A stretch of 64,000 bases of DNA, from NCBI GenBank assembly GCA_903884005.1, contig CAISDA010000013.1, positions 106,037 to 170,036 on the forward strand, given 5' to 3'. The position numbers and the translations under genes are program-made. Positions within the stretch are counted from its first letter, which is position 1. Every line of letters starts with the position of its first letter. Source of the DNA: an uncultured Ignavibacteriota bacterium. Lineage in GTDB: Bacteria > Bacteroidota > Ignavibacteria > UBA10030 > UBA8401. Under the pieces are notes generated by a model, which saw nothing but the letters and a program-made list of their open reading frames with translations, made no database searches and had not been told where the DNA came from. Below are positions 40,095 to 49,130 of the stretch, in pieces.

Positions 40095-42923
40095 ATGAAG
40101 CATATATATTTTACATTGTTGTTATTCACTGCCGCGTCCCTGCTTGCTCAACCCGTGCAGAAGAAACCGATCACGCACGATGTGTACGATTCCTGGAAAA
40201 AGATCGCGGGCGAATCAATATCCCAGAACGGTCAATGGATCGGATATACGCTTGAAGCGCAGGAAGGCGACGCCAATCTCGTCATTGCACCGCGCAACGC
40301 TTCGCGGTACGATACAATCCCGCGCGGCATCGGAGCGCGGTTCACGGTGAACTCCGATTTCTGCGCATTCTCCATCAAACCGTTCTACAAGGACATACGC
40401 AAAGCGCGCATCGACAAAAAAAAACCGGCAGACATGCCGAAAGATTCACTCGGCATTCTCCGTCTGAGTGATCTGACGATTGTTAAAATTCCGCGCGTGA
40501 TGTCGTTCAAATTTCCGGAAAAGGGATCGGGATGGATCGCGTACCTGCTCGAGAAAGACGCTGCGGCAGCCGATACGGCAAAGAAAAAAGAGGCCGTTAA
40601 AAAAGCCGATGATGCAGATGCATCGGATGCTGCGGGCGACGACAAGGACGCGAAGGATGAAAAAGGGACGACGCTGACCGTTCGCCATCTGGCAAGCGGC
40701 AGGGATACGGCATTTCAATTCGTATCCGACTATATTTTTACAAAAGACGGATCGCGGCTGCTGTTTTCGTCGACCGGAAACGACTCGACCGTGAAAGCCG
40801 GAGTCTTTTGCTTCGATACGAAACAATGGACGCTCGACACGCTCAGTGCCGGGAAAGGCAAATACAAGCAGCTGGCATTTGACGATGACGGCGTCCAGGC
40901 GGCATTCGTCGCCGATAAGGACACCTCAAAAGCGAAGCAGCGTTTCTTCTCCTTGTATTACTGGCAGATGTCTGATAAAAACGCATCGGTGCTTGCGGAC
41001 ACAAACACGGAAGGATTCAAGAAGCATTGGCTGATCAGCGAGAACGGCAAGCTGACATTTTCGAAAGATGGCAGTCGACTGTATTTTGGAACCGCGCCGA
41101 TCCCGATGCCGGAGGATACGACACTCTACGAATCCGAGACGGCCAAGCTGGACGTATGGAATTGGCAGGATCCGCTGCTCCAGTCGCAGCAGGTGAAAAG
41201 TCTTGATGAAGAAAAAAAACGTTCGTATACGGCAGTGATGCATTTGAAGAAACACCGTTTTATTCAATTAGGCGATCTTGGGCTGCCGACGGTGGTACTG
41301 GGTGGTGAAGGGAACGCCGAAATTGCCCTTGGTCTCTCGGCACTGCCATACAGACAACTGATATCGTGGGACGGTGAAAACTATACCGACGCCTATCTGA
41401 TCGACGTAAAAACCGGCGAGGCGAAAAAGATACTCGAAAAAATCAAGGGCAAGCCGGGACTTTCGCCTGATTCCCGCTACGTGTTGTGGTATGATGAAAA
41501 GCTCATGCAATGGTTCACGCACAATGTGAGGACGGATGTCGTCACTAATATCACGCAGGCGATCACTGTTCCGCTGTACAATGAATTGAACGACATTCCG
41601 GATGACCCGAATGCGTATGGCACATGCGGATGGTCTCAGGACGATCAGTCGGTCCTTATCTATGATAAATACGACATCTGGAGCGTCGATCCGCAGGGCA
41701 AGAAGCCACTGGTCAACGTGACACAAGGAATGGGAAGGAAGTCGAAGCTCGTGTTCCGTTACGTCCGTTTGGACAGTGATGAAAAATTTGTGAAGCCCAC
41801 ACAGCCGCTGTTACTCAAAGCATTCGATGATGTGACAAAGTCGGCAGGGTATTACACTACAACGATCAGTTCATCGGAGGCACCGAAAAAATTGTATATG
41901 GCCGCAGCCGATCTTTCGAATCCCGTGAAAGCGAAGGATACCGACGATCTGTTCTTTGCGAAAAGTTCATTCGTCGATTCACCGGATCTTTATGTGTCGA
42001 CGCTTGCATTCACCGGGATACAGCGGGTCAGCGACTCGAATCCCCAACAGAAAAATTTTCTCTGGGGAACGGTGGAACAGTTCAATTGGGTGGCGGGTGA
42101 CGGCAAGCCGCTGGACGGGTTGTTGTATAAACCGGAAAATTTCGATCCGAAAAATAAATATCCCATGATCGTGTATTTTTACGAACGCAATGCCGATCAG
42201 CTGCACCGGTATTGGGCGCCTGCGCCGAGTGCATCGACGATCAGCGCGTCGGTCTACGCCAGTAACGGATACATCGTCTTCATACCGGATATCCGGTACG
42301 AGATCGGCTATCCCGGCAAAAGCGCGCTTGAGTGCATCGTGCCGGGAACACTCAAATTGATATCGATGGGATTCGTGGACAGTTCCCGCATAGCCATTCA
42401 GGGGCAGAGCTGGGGCGGATATCAGGTTGCATATCTTGCAACACACACGCACATGTTCCGGGCAGCCGGCGCCGGCGCGGCCGTGTCCAATATGACAAGC
42501 GCATACGGCGGCATACGCTGGGAATCGGGCGTGAGCCGCATGATGCAGTACGAGCATCAGCAAAGCCGCATAGGCGGGACACTGTGGGAAAAGCCGCTGC
42601 TGTATATTGAAAATTCACCGCTCTTCAGTGCGCCATACTGTACCACGCCGCTGCTGCTGATGAACAATGACGCCGACGGCGCGGTGCCGTGGTATCAGGG
42701 CATCGAGTTTTTCACTGCGCTGCGGCGCCTTGGCAAGCCGGCTTGGATGCTGGTGTATAATAATGAAGCGCACAATTTAGTGGAGCGAAGAAATCGCAAG
42801 GATTTGTCCATCCGCATGATGCAATTTTTCGACCATTATTTGAAGGATGCGCCGATGCCCGTGTGGATGAAGACAGGAGTGCCGGCGATCGAGAAGGGAA
42901 AGACACTGGGATTGGACTATTAA
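40095..42923 (+). CDS. Secreted S9 (prolyl oligopeptidase) family serine peptidase
   Basis: GQSWGGYQVAYLATHTHMF nucleophile elbow, NNDADGAVPW (Asp), NNEAHNLVERRNRKDLSIRMMQFFDHYL (His); signal peptide MKHIYFTLLLFTAASLLAQ. Confidence 0.92.
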   Translation: MKHIYFTLLLFTAASLLAQPVQKKPITHDVYDSWKKIAGESISQNGQWIGYTLEAQEGDANLVIAPRNASRYDTIPRGIGARFTVNSDFCAFSIKPFYKDIRKARIDKKKPADMPKDSLGILRLSDLTIVKIPRVMSFKFPEKGSGWIAYLLEKDAAAADTAKKKEAVKKADDADASDAAGDDKDAKDEKGTTLTVRHLASGRDTAFQFVSDYIFTKDGSRLLFSSTGNDSTVKAGVFCFDTKQWTLDTLSAGKGKYKQLAFDDDGVQAAFVADKDTSKAKQRFFSLYYWQMSDKNASVLADTNTEGFKKHWLISENGKLTFSKDGSRLYFGTAPIPMPEDTTLYESETAKLDVWNWQDPLLQSQQVKSLDEEKKRSYTAVMHLKKHRFIQLGDLGLPTVVLGGEGNAEIALGLSALPYRQLISWDGENYTDAYLIDVKTGEAKKILEKIKGKPGLSPDSRYVLWYDEKLMQWFTHNVRTDVVTNITQAITVPLYNELNDIPDDPNAYGTCGWSQDDQSVLIYDKYDIWSVDPQGKKPLVNVTQGMGRKSKLVFRYVRLDSDEKFVKPTQPLLLKAFDDVTKSAGYYTTTISSSEAPKKLYMAAADLSNPVKAKDTDDLFFAKSSFVDSPDLYVSTLAFTGIQRVSDSNPQQKNFLWGTVEQFNWVAGDGKPLDGLLYKPENFDPKNKYPMIVYFYERNADQLHRYWAPAPSASTISASVYASNGYIVFIPDIRYEIGYPGKSALECIVPGTLKLISMGFVDSSRIAIQGQSWGGYQVAYLATHTHMFRAAGAGAAVSNMTSAYGGIRWESGVSRMMQYEHQQSRIGGTLWEKPLLYIENSPLFSAPYCTTPLLLMNNDADGAVPWYQGIEFFTALRRLGKPAWMLVYNNEAHNLVERRNRKDLSIRMMQFFDHYLKDAPMPVWMKTGVPAIEKGKTLGLDY

Positions 42924-42990
42924 GAAGCGTTCAATGCGCATGCAGAAATTATTTCTGCTGAAGAACCGGGGCGGTTGCATTGGTGCGCAT

Positions 42991-43038
42991 GCAGGGCGAG
43001 ACGTTATCTCGCCCGCTCGAGCGAAGCGGTGCTAGTTT
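42991..43038. repeat. REP-like double-hairpin repeat, copy 2
   Basis: gcagggcgagacgttatctcgcccgctcgagcgaagcggtgctagttt: nearly identical to 40013-40058. Confidence 0.8.
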
Positions 43039-43090
43039 CTGCGAGTTACGTAAGAAGCGTTAATCTCCAACTACTATTGCGAGGCACATC

Positions 43091-43372
43091 ATGGTATCAG
43101 CAATTGTGTTATTGACCGTGGCACGAGACAGGATCACGCCGCTCGCGGAGCAGCTTGCAGACTTGCCGGGAATATCGGAGGTTCATTCGGTCGCGGGGAA
43201 ATACGATCTTGTGGCGATCATCCGCGTTTCGGACAATGAGCAGTTGGCGCACCTGGTAACGGAAAAAATACGAGCGCTGGACGGCATTGAAAAATCGGAG
43301 ACGCTCATTGCATTCCGCGTCTATTCGAAGCACGATCTTGACAACATCTTTTCAATAGGCATGGAGCAATAA
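43091..43372 (+). CDS. Stand-alone Lrp/AsnC ligand-binding (RAM) domain protein
   Basis: 93 aa; VLLTVARDRITPLAEQLADLPGISEVHSVAGKYDLVAIIRVSDNEQLAHLVTEKIRALDGIEKSETLIAF; no HTH. Confidence 0.9.
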   Translation: MVSAIVLLTVARDRITPLAEQLADLPGISEVHSVAGKYDLVAIIRVSDNEQLAHLVTEKIRALDGIEKSETLIAFRVYSKHDLDNIFSIGMEQ

Positions 43373-43392
43373 ACGGCGTCGGAGTAAGTTCA
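43368..43392 (+). repeat. Imperfect 25-bp direct repeat, copy 1
   Basis: aataaacggcgtcggagtaagttca; 21/25 identical to 43458-43482. Confidence 0.65.
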
Positions 43393-43457
43393 AGGTATTA
43401 ATGGCCCCGATCTCATTTACAGCCGAAGCAAGCTTCGGGGTACTGGCCCCGAAAGGG

Positions 43458-43482
43458 AATAAACGGCGACGGACTGAGCTCA
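43458..43482 (+). repeat. Imperfect 25-bp direct repeat, copy 2
   Basis: aataaacggcgacggactgagctca. Confidence 0.65.
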
Positions 43483-43593
43483 CGTGTATGGCATGGGCGG
43501 GTGGACACATGGACGATGCATTATTTTTCCCGGTGCGTCCTGAAACTCTTGCATCGAACGCATAAATTTATTATATTTAGTTTCACTTTTGGA

Positions 43594-43665
43594 GAGCGCG
43601 TAGCTCAGCGGTAGAGCATCTCCCTTTTAAGGAGAGGGTCGATGGTTCGAGACCATCCGCGCTCA
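43594..43665 (+). tRNA. tRNA-Lys (anticodon UUU)
   Basis: Acceptor gagcgcg / cgcgctc, anticodon stem-loop tctcc-cttttaa-ggaga, T-arm GGTTCGAGACC; CCA not encoded. Confidence 0.93.
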
Positions 43666-43668
43666 CGA

Positions 43669-43712
43669 AAACACCCTCATTCTAGTCCAGGATGTGGGTG
43701 TTTTTTTTTATA
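43669..43712 (+). terminator. Rho-independent terminator after tRNA-Lys
   Basis: aaacaccc…gggtgtt followed by a T run. Confidence 0.8.
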
Positions 43713-43887
43713 CGCTTTTTCCGAAGACAACTCAACTGTTCGGAAAGATCAATAGTCGTGAGTATTCGTCTTCTTACTCTCTTTAAACTTTCGCATTATA
43801 TTGTGTTTCCAACAATATCTGTGCTCAGATACATTTACAACATTAGTTTGTGCACCGTCGTCTAACAATATAAATAAGGAGGTTCCG

Positions 43888-44919
43888 TTGAAACATCTCT
43901 ATATTATCACCGCTTTCATTATCGCTTTTTGCTTCTTCCCGACGAGCGGGAATGCACAAACATTCACGGTGCAGAAATTCAATATCGGTGGTGACGGCGG
44001 AACAGACTATCTGACGGCTGAACAGGGGACCGGCAGAGTGTTCATCTCCCGCGGTTCGCATGTGATGGTTGTTAATGGCGCTACCGGTGCGGTGCTCGGC
44101 GATATTCCTGAGACACCCCGTGTGCATGGAATTGCCCTCGTTACAGCATTGAATCACGGCTTTACAACAAACGCCGGCGATTCCACTGTGACGATGTTCG
44201 ATATGAAAACTCTCGCAGCCATTAAGAAAATAAAAATACCGGCCGGCGGTTTGGATGGTATTATGTTTGATGAGTATGCCAATCGCATTATCCTGACCAA
44301 TCACAGCAAACCTGGTACGGCAACGGCACTCGATCCGGCAACAGGAGCCATAACAGGACAAGCGGAACTAGAGGATACTTCGCCCGAGGGCGCAGCAAGT
44401 GATGGTAAAGGGAAACTGTTCGTCAACAATGAACGAAAAAACACGATCCAGGTCCTGGATGCAAAATCTATGAAGGTACTGGCCTCCTGGCCGATGGAAC
44501 CGTGCGATGGGCCGACAGGTATTGCCTACGATCGCGCCACTGACCGGATCTTCGCCGGATGCGGCAAAGCATCGGCTGTTGTGAATGCTGTCACTGGGAA
44601 AATCGTCGCGACCATCAAGAACGGCGACGGCGTGGATGCGCTGGGCTGGGACTCGGTCGAGAAGCTCGTCTACATTCCCGCAGGCAAAGACAGCAGTGTC
44701 ACCATCGTGCACGAAGATTCGCCGGACACGTATAGCGTCGTTGCCACGGTGACAACAGGTGCGGGTGCGAAAACGATTGCAGTCGATGCAGTGAACCATG
44801 TTGCCTATTTGTTTCAACCGGTATACGGACCTCCTCCGGCAAGTGCACCACAGGCCGAAGGCGGACGCCGTCCGCGCGGGGCAGTCATTGGCGCCAATTT
44901 GTATGTCATTCGGCATTGA
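43888..44919 (+). CDS. Exported YVTN/YncE-like beta-propeller protein
   Basis: TTG start after an aaggaggt RBS; signal peptide KHLYIITAFIIAFCFFPTSGNAQ; repeated propeller strands (VMVVNGATGAVLGDI, GTATALDPATGAI, IQVLDAKSMKVLASW). Confidence 0.85.
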   Translation: MKHLYIITAFIIAFCFFPTSGNAQTFTVQKFNIGGDGGTDYLTAEQGTGRVFISRGSHVMVVNGATGAVLGDIPETPRVHGIALVTALNHGFTTNAGDSTVTMFDMKTLAAIKKIKIPAGGLDGIMFDEYANRIILTNHSKPGTATALDPATGAITGQAELEDTSPEGAASDGKGKLFVNNERKNTIQVLDAKSMKVLASWPMEPCDGPTGIAYDRATDRIFAGCGKASAVVNAVTGKIVATIKNGDGVDALGWDSVEKLVYIPAGKDSSVTIVHEDSPDTYSVVATVTTGAGAKTIAVDAVNHVAYLFQPVYGPPPASAPQAEGGRRPRGAVIGANLYVIRH

Positions 44920-44996
44920 ACGATGAATAATACCGATTCCCGATTGTATTCCAGTGCCGTAACGGCGACTGAAACTCCTATTTGAGGACGAATGTA

Positions 44997-45428
44997 ATGA
45001 AAATAGCATTCCTTTGCATCGCCTTGATGGCGGTGTTCATCAATACACAATCCCCGTCACAGGTAAAAAAGACTCGCTCCGAGTGGTTCGCGAGCGGACA
45101 GGAAAAATACGCACATAAGGACTATAAGCATGCCATCGCCGACTTCAGCGAAGCAATAGCGTTGGATCCAAAATACGATGCTTCATATGCCCAGAGAGGC
45201 AATGCCAAATGTGCCCTGAAGGATTATGATGGAGCGATAAAGGATTATACGGTTGCCGTAAACCACAATCCTACCGATAAATCATTCTTGATGGGGCGCG
45301 GTATTGCATACCTGCGGAGCGGGCAAAAGGACAAAGCTCGGTCAGACCTCAGGATAGCAAAGGCATTGGGTGCTCCGGTATCCGAGAAGGATTTGAACGA
45401 GTGCCAAGAGAAAAAACAGAAAAAATAA
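44997..45428 (+). CDS. Tetratricopeptide repeat protein, exported
   Basis: YKHAIADFSEAIALDPKYDASYAQRGNAKCALKDYDGAIKDYTVAVNHNPTDKSFLMGRGIAYLRSGQKDKARSDLRIAKALG. Confidence 0.9.
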   Translation: MKIAFLCIALMAVFINTQSPSQVKKTRSEWFASGQEKYAHKDYKHAIADFSEAIALDPKYDASYAQRGNAKCALKDYDGAIKDYTVAVNHNPTDKSFLMGRGIAYLRSGQKDKARSDLRIAKALGAPVSEKDLNECQEKKQKK

Positions 45429-45462
45429 TTGGTGATCGGACGTTATAAGAACGGGAGCCCAT

Positions 45463-45497
45463 TTGACTATCAGTATGGAAATTCATAGTATAGTCAA
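45463..45497. promoter_or_regulatory. Inverted repeat immediately upstream of the metal-uptake operon (candidate operator)
   Basis: ttgactat … atagtcaa (8-bp arms, 19-nt spacer), ending 2 bp before the ATG at 45500. Confidence 0.4.
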
Positions 45498-45499
45498 GA

Positions 45500-45805
45500 A
45501 TGAAGAACAAGCCAATAGAATATCGCAGTAGGATACGTGCCGCCATCTCAGCCGTGATCCTCGTCGTTTTTATGGCGAGTATCACCATCAGCGCATTTCA
45601 CTCTCATCGTGAGTGCAAAGATGCGGAAACGTGTGCAATGTGCACATTCCAGACGAGCGGTGGTGCATTGGCTCCGGATCCGGCACTTGGCACCGATCCC
45701 TACGCCGGCCCCGTTCTTCACCCCAGGATAGCTCTGACTGAAAGAGTCTCAGAGTCATTTCATACATGTGTATACTCCAGCCACGCCCCTCCTCAGTTCC
45801 TTTGA
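45500..45805 (+). CDS. Small membrane protein with His/Cys cluster, probably metal-related
   Basis: One TM segment followed by AFHSHRECKDAETCAMCTFQ; first gene of a cluster with porin and metal ABC transporter genes. Confidence 0.55.
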   Translation: MKNKPIEYRSRIRAAISAVILVVFMASITISAFHSHRECKDAETCAMCTFQTSGGALAPDPALGTDPYAGPVLHPRIALTERVSESFHTCVYSSHAPPQFL

Positions 45806-45936
45806 TCATCCATAATGTGTTTGCCTTCTCTTCCTTTTGCTGATCGTGAGCGGGGAAAAGCGGCATTATATTTTGTCGGCTGACGGGCGATGTCGTATCG
45901 TTCCCTCGGCGTTCATATCAAAATTGAGGAGCTCCT

Positions 45937-47217
45937 ATGAAACTCAAGCACACGTCCATTCCAATGGTCCTTCTATTATTCTTATTCCATAGCGGACCTC
46001 TACGGGCGCAAGCAAATGAAGGATCCGCGTTCGATCAATCAAAATTTGTTCCCGATATTGCATTCATTCTCGATGTCTCCGGTGTTGCACGCGACATGAA
46101 CGATCAAAAATATACATCACTTTCGATACCTGGATTCAGTTATCCATTCCTGAACCCGCCGAGTCCCTCGGGTTTGAATGCACACCGCGGCATGAATTTC
46201 AATTATGGAGAGATGTCGCTGTATTCCGTCGTCGATCCGTATTTTGATCTCTTCGCCGTGCTCGGCCTTGCGCCCGATGGTGCCGGTCTGGAAGAAGCCT
46301 ATTTTTCGACGAGAAAACTTCCGTATGGTTTTAAAGTGAAGGCCGGACGGTTTCTAGCGAGTTTCGGAAGGGTGAACGAACAGCACGAACATTACTGGGA
46401 CTTCGCCAACCGGCCGCTCATTGCCACAGCGTTATTCGGTGAGGAGGGATTGAAAGAGACCGGCGTTCAAGCAACATGGGTCGCGCCAACTTCGTATTTT
46501 TTTGTCTTCGGTGCGGAAGTGCTGAACGGAGAGAACGGGCAAAGTTTCGGTACATCCGGATTCACAGCCCATGCGGGGAACGTCTCCATCGCCCCCGTGC
46601 AGGGACCGAACCTGTATATCGGATTCATCCGATCGTCAGTCGATATCGGTGATGCTTCGATCTTATTCGGTCTCTCCAATGCGATGGGGAAGACGCGAAA
46701 CGATCAGGGCTTCACTACTCCCGGCGGCACAGCCGCAGCCATCGATGCGAACACGAACATCATCGACGGCGAGATGACGGTGAAATATTCTCTTGATGCG
46801 ATCCGCTTCATTTCATTCCAGGGCGAATATATGCGTCGCGCGACCGATGGAACGGAATATGCATACGATGCATTCAACGCACTCAGCGAACCAAGTCTCG
46901 ACAAGCATCATTCCGGTTTGTATGCACAGGTTCTTGCAAAGATTGATGAGGTATGGGAGATCGGCGCCCGGTATGACCTCCTGCTGCAGAATGATGTGTC
47001 GATGAACAGTGTCGATCAGCGTATGCCGTCGGATCTTCCCCGGTATTCCGCCATGATCGAATACAACCCGACGGAATTCTCACGGTTCCGTCTTCAGTTC
47101 GACCGCGATGAAAGTCTTTTTATGCCGGCTTCCGGAGGATGGCTTCGGCAGCCGTATACACAAGTTCTATTGCAGGCAAACCTTACCATCGGCGCTCATG
47201 GCGCTCATGCTTTTTAA
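45937..47217 (+). CDS. Outer-membrane porin-like protein in a metal-uptake operon
   Basis: Signal peptide; PDIAFILDVSGVARDMN…ARFLASFGRVNEQHEHYWDFANRPLI; linked to znuA/znuB-like genes. Confidence 0.75.
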   Translation: MKLKHTSIPMVLLLFLFHSGPLRAQANEGSAFDQSKFVPDIAFILDVSGVARDMNDQKYTSLSIPGFSYPFLNPPSPSGLNAHRGMNFNYGEMSLYSVVDPYFDLFAVLGLAPDGAGLEEAYFSTRKLPYGFKVKAGRFLASFGRVNEQHEHYWDFANRPLIATALFGEEGLKETGVQATWVAPTSYFFVFGAEVLNGENGQSFGTSGFTAHAGNVSIAPVQGPNLYIGFIRSSVDIGDASILFGLSNAMGKTRNDQGFTTPGGTAAAIDANTNIIDGEMTVKYSLDAIRFISFQGEYMRRATDGTEYAYDAFNALSEPSLDKHHSGLYAQVLAKIDEVWEIGARYDLLLQNDVSMNSVDQRMPSDLPRYSAMIEYNPTEFSRFRLQFDRDESLFMPASGGWLRQPYTQVLLQANLTIGAHGAHAF

Positions 47218-47253
47218 CGAATGTCTATTTTAACATTATTCATGGAGTGTCAT

Positions 47254-48147
47254 ATGAAAGTATGGAAATTTATTCCGCTGCTGATGATGTGCGTGCAGTC
47301 GGTCCTTCCGGGTCAACTACAGGTTGTGTCGACGTACGGCTATATCGGTGACATCGTTTCGCGCATTGGGAAAGAACGTGTGGAAGTCGTTACGCTCGCG
47401 CGAGGCGATTACAATCCTCACGTCATCATTCCCAAGCCATCATACATCGCTAAATTACGAAGAGCCGACCTCCTTATCATCAACGGTGGGCAATTGGAAA
47501 TTGGATGGCTTCCGCAAATTATCCGACAGGCGAACAATGGCGCCGTGCAGCCGGGAGGACGCGGATTTCTCGACCTCTCGATGCATGTGCATCTGATCGA
47601 TGTACCGACAGGCGTCTCCCGTGAACTCGGCGATGTGCATCCTGAAGGAAACCCGCATTTTTTCCTGGACCCGGATAATATCCCGGCCATTGCCAATGCA
47701 GTCACGGCACGATTAGTCGAACTCGATTCGGATAATCAGGCATATTATGAAGCAAACAATAAGGAATTGTATGCTCTCTGGCAGCAGAAGATGAAAGGAT
47801 GGGAGGCGAAATTAAAACCGTTCAAAGGGGAGAAGATCGTCGAATATCATCGAATCTTCGATTATTTCCTGCATCGTTTTGGGTTCACCATCGTCGGCAC
47901 GATCGAGCCGCTTCCTGGAATTCCGGCGACAACAAAACATATTGCCGATGTCGAGAAATTGATCGGCCAAGAACATGTGAAGTTCATCTTTCAGGATGTC
48001 TATAATCCACAGGATGCCTCGGAGTACATCGCGAAGCGGCTTAATGTGAAACTTCTGATCCTGCCCCACGATGTCGGCGCGGTGAAAGAGGCGGACAATG
48101 TGTTCAGCGTATTTGACGAAATCGTGAGGAGACTGACCAATGTTTGA
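47254..48147 (+). CDS. Metal ABC transporter substrate-binding protein (ZnuA/cluster A-I family)
   Basis: VVSTYGYIGDIVSRIGKERVEVVTLARGDYNPHVIIPKPSYIAKLRRADLLIINGGQLE…GNPHFFLDPDN…FQDVYNPQDASEYIAKRLNVKLLILPHDVG. Confidence 0.9.
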   Translation: MKVWKFIPLLMMCVQSVLPGQLQVVSTYGYIGDIVSRIGKERVEVVTLARGDYNPHVIIPKPSYIAKLRRADLLIINGGQLEIGWLPQIIRQANNGAVQPGGRGFLDLSMHVHLIDVPTGVSRELGDVHPEGNPHFFLDPDNIPAIANAVTARLVELDSDNQAYYEANNKELYALWQQKMKGWEAKLKPFKGEKIVEYHRIFDYFLHRFGFTIVGTIEPLPGIPATTKHIADVEKLIGQEHVKFIFQDVYNPQDASEYIAKRLNVKLLILPHDVGAVKEADNVFSVFDEIVRRLTNV

Positions 48148-48910
48148 TATCCTTCTTTCCGCATTCGTGCTCTCTGTTGTACTGCTGGGGATCCATTCTT
48201 TTTTCGGACTGGAAATCATCAGAAGGGGAATCATTTTTACAGACCTTGCCATCGGGCAGATGTCCGCGCTGGGAGCGGCACTGTCGATCCTTTTTCTGGA
48301 TGGTAAATATATTTACCCCGTGTCTCTCTCCTTTGCACTGCTTGCCGGATTGCTCATCTCGCTGGCATCCAAACGTACATCGTCACACGAAGCATTCATC
48401 GGTTTGCTCTACGCCTTCGGCATTTCGGGCGTGTTCATCGTCCTCGCCAAATCGGCGCACGGGATGGAGATGTTCGACAAGTTGATGGCCTCAGATATTC
48501 TCTTCACACCATGGTCGGATATCATTGAAACAGCGATTTTATATTCGCTTCTAGGCCTGTTCCTGATTTTCATCTACCCGCGCATGAAGGGCTTTTGGAA
48601 AGATACCCTCTTCTTTGTGTCGTTTGCGGCTACCGTGACCAGTTCCGTTCGATTGGCGGGTGTTCTGATCGTATTTGCCTTGCTCGTCGCGCCGGCATTC
48701 ATCGCCATCCGACTGAACAAATGGAAAATTCTTCTTGTGGCATGGATCGTCGGGATCGCCGTCAACCTGATCTCCATCACCGTTTCGTACAACCTTGATC
48801 TGCCAACCGGTTATACACTGGTCTTTTGTCATGCGCTGCTGGCGTTGATCGTGGCGTTCGCTCTTCCGATGACGAAACCACAGGAGAAGAAAGTGGAGAC
48901 CGCAGGATGA
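48140..48910 (+). CDS. Metal ABC transporter permease (ABC-3 / ZnuB family)
   Basis: FFGLEIIRRGIIFTDLAIGQMSALGAALSILF … VRLAGVLIVFALLVAPAFIAIRL; overlaps the upstream gene by 8 bp. Confidence 0.9.
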   Translation: MFDILLSAFVLSVVLLGIHSFFGLEIIRRGIIFTDLAIGQMSALGAALSILFLDGKYIYPVSLSFALLAGLLISLASKRTSSHEAFIGLLYAFGISGVFIVLAKSAHGMEMFDKLMASDILFTPWSDIIETAILYSLLGLFLIFIYPRMKGFWKDTLFFVSFAATVTSSVRLAGVLIVFALLVAPAFIAIRLNKWKILLVAWIVGIAVNLISITVSYNLDLPTGYTLVFCHALLALIVAFALPMTKPQEKKVETAG

Positions 48911-49130
48911 AGTAAGGCTGTTGAAAAATATACCGGACAGGCAAGCCTGTGCGGCAGGGTGTGTGAAAGCCAGAGCCGATGCGCATAATGCTGCGTATGC
49001 ATTGTTCTCGTCGAGAATATGCATATATTACAATCTTCGCAGATTGAGGCGCTCCATTATCGCCGAGACGAGTGAAAAGTCGGTCGAGTCTATTACACTT
49101 TTTTGATAGTCGATAGTTAAGGGATCAACG

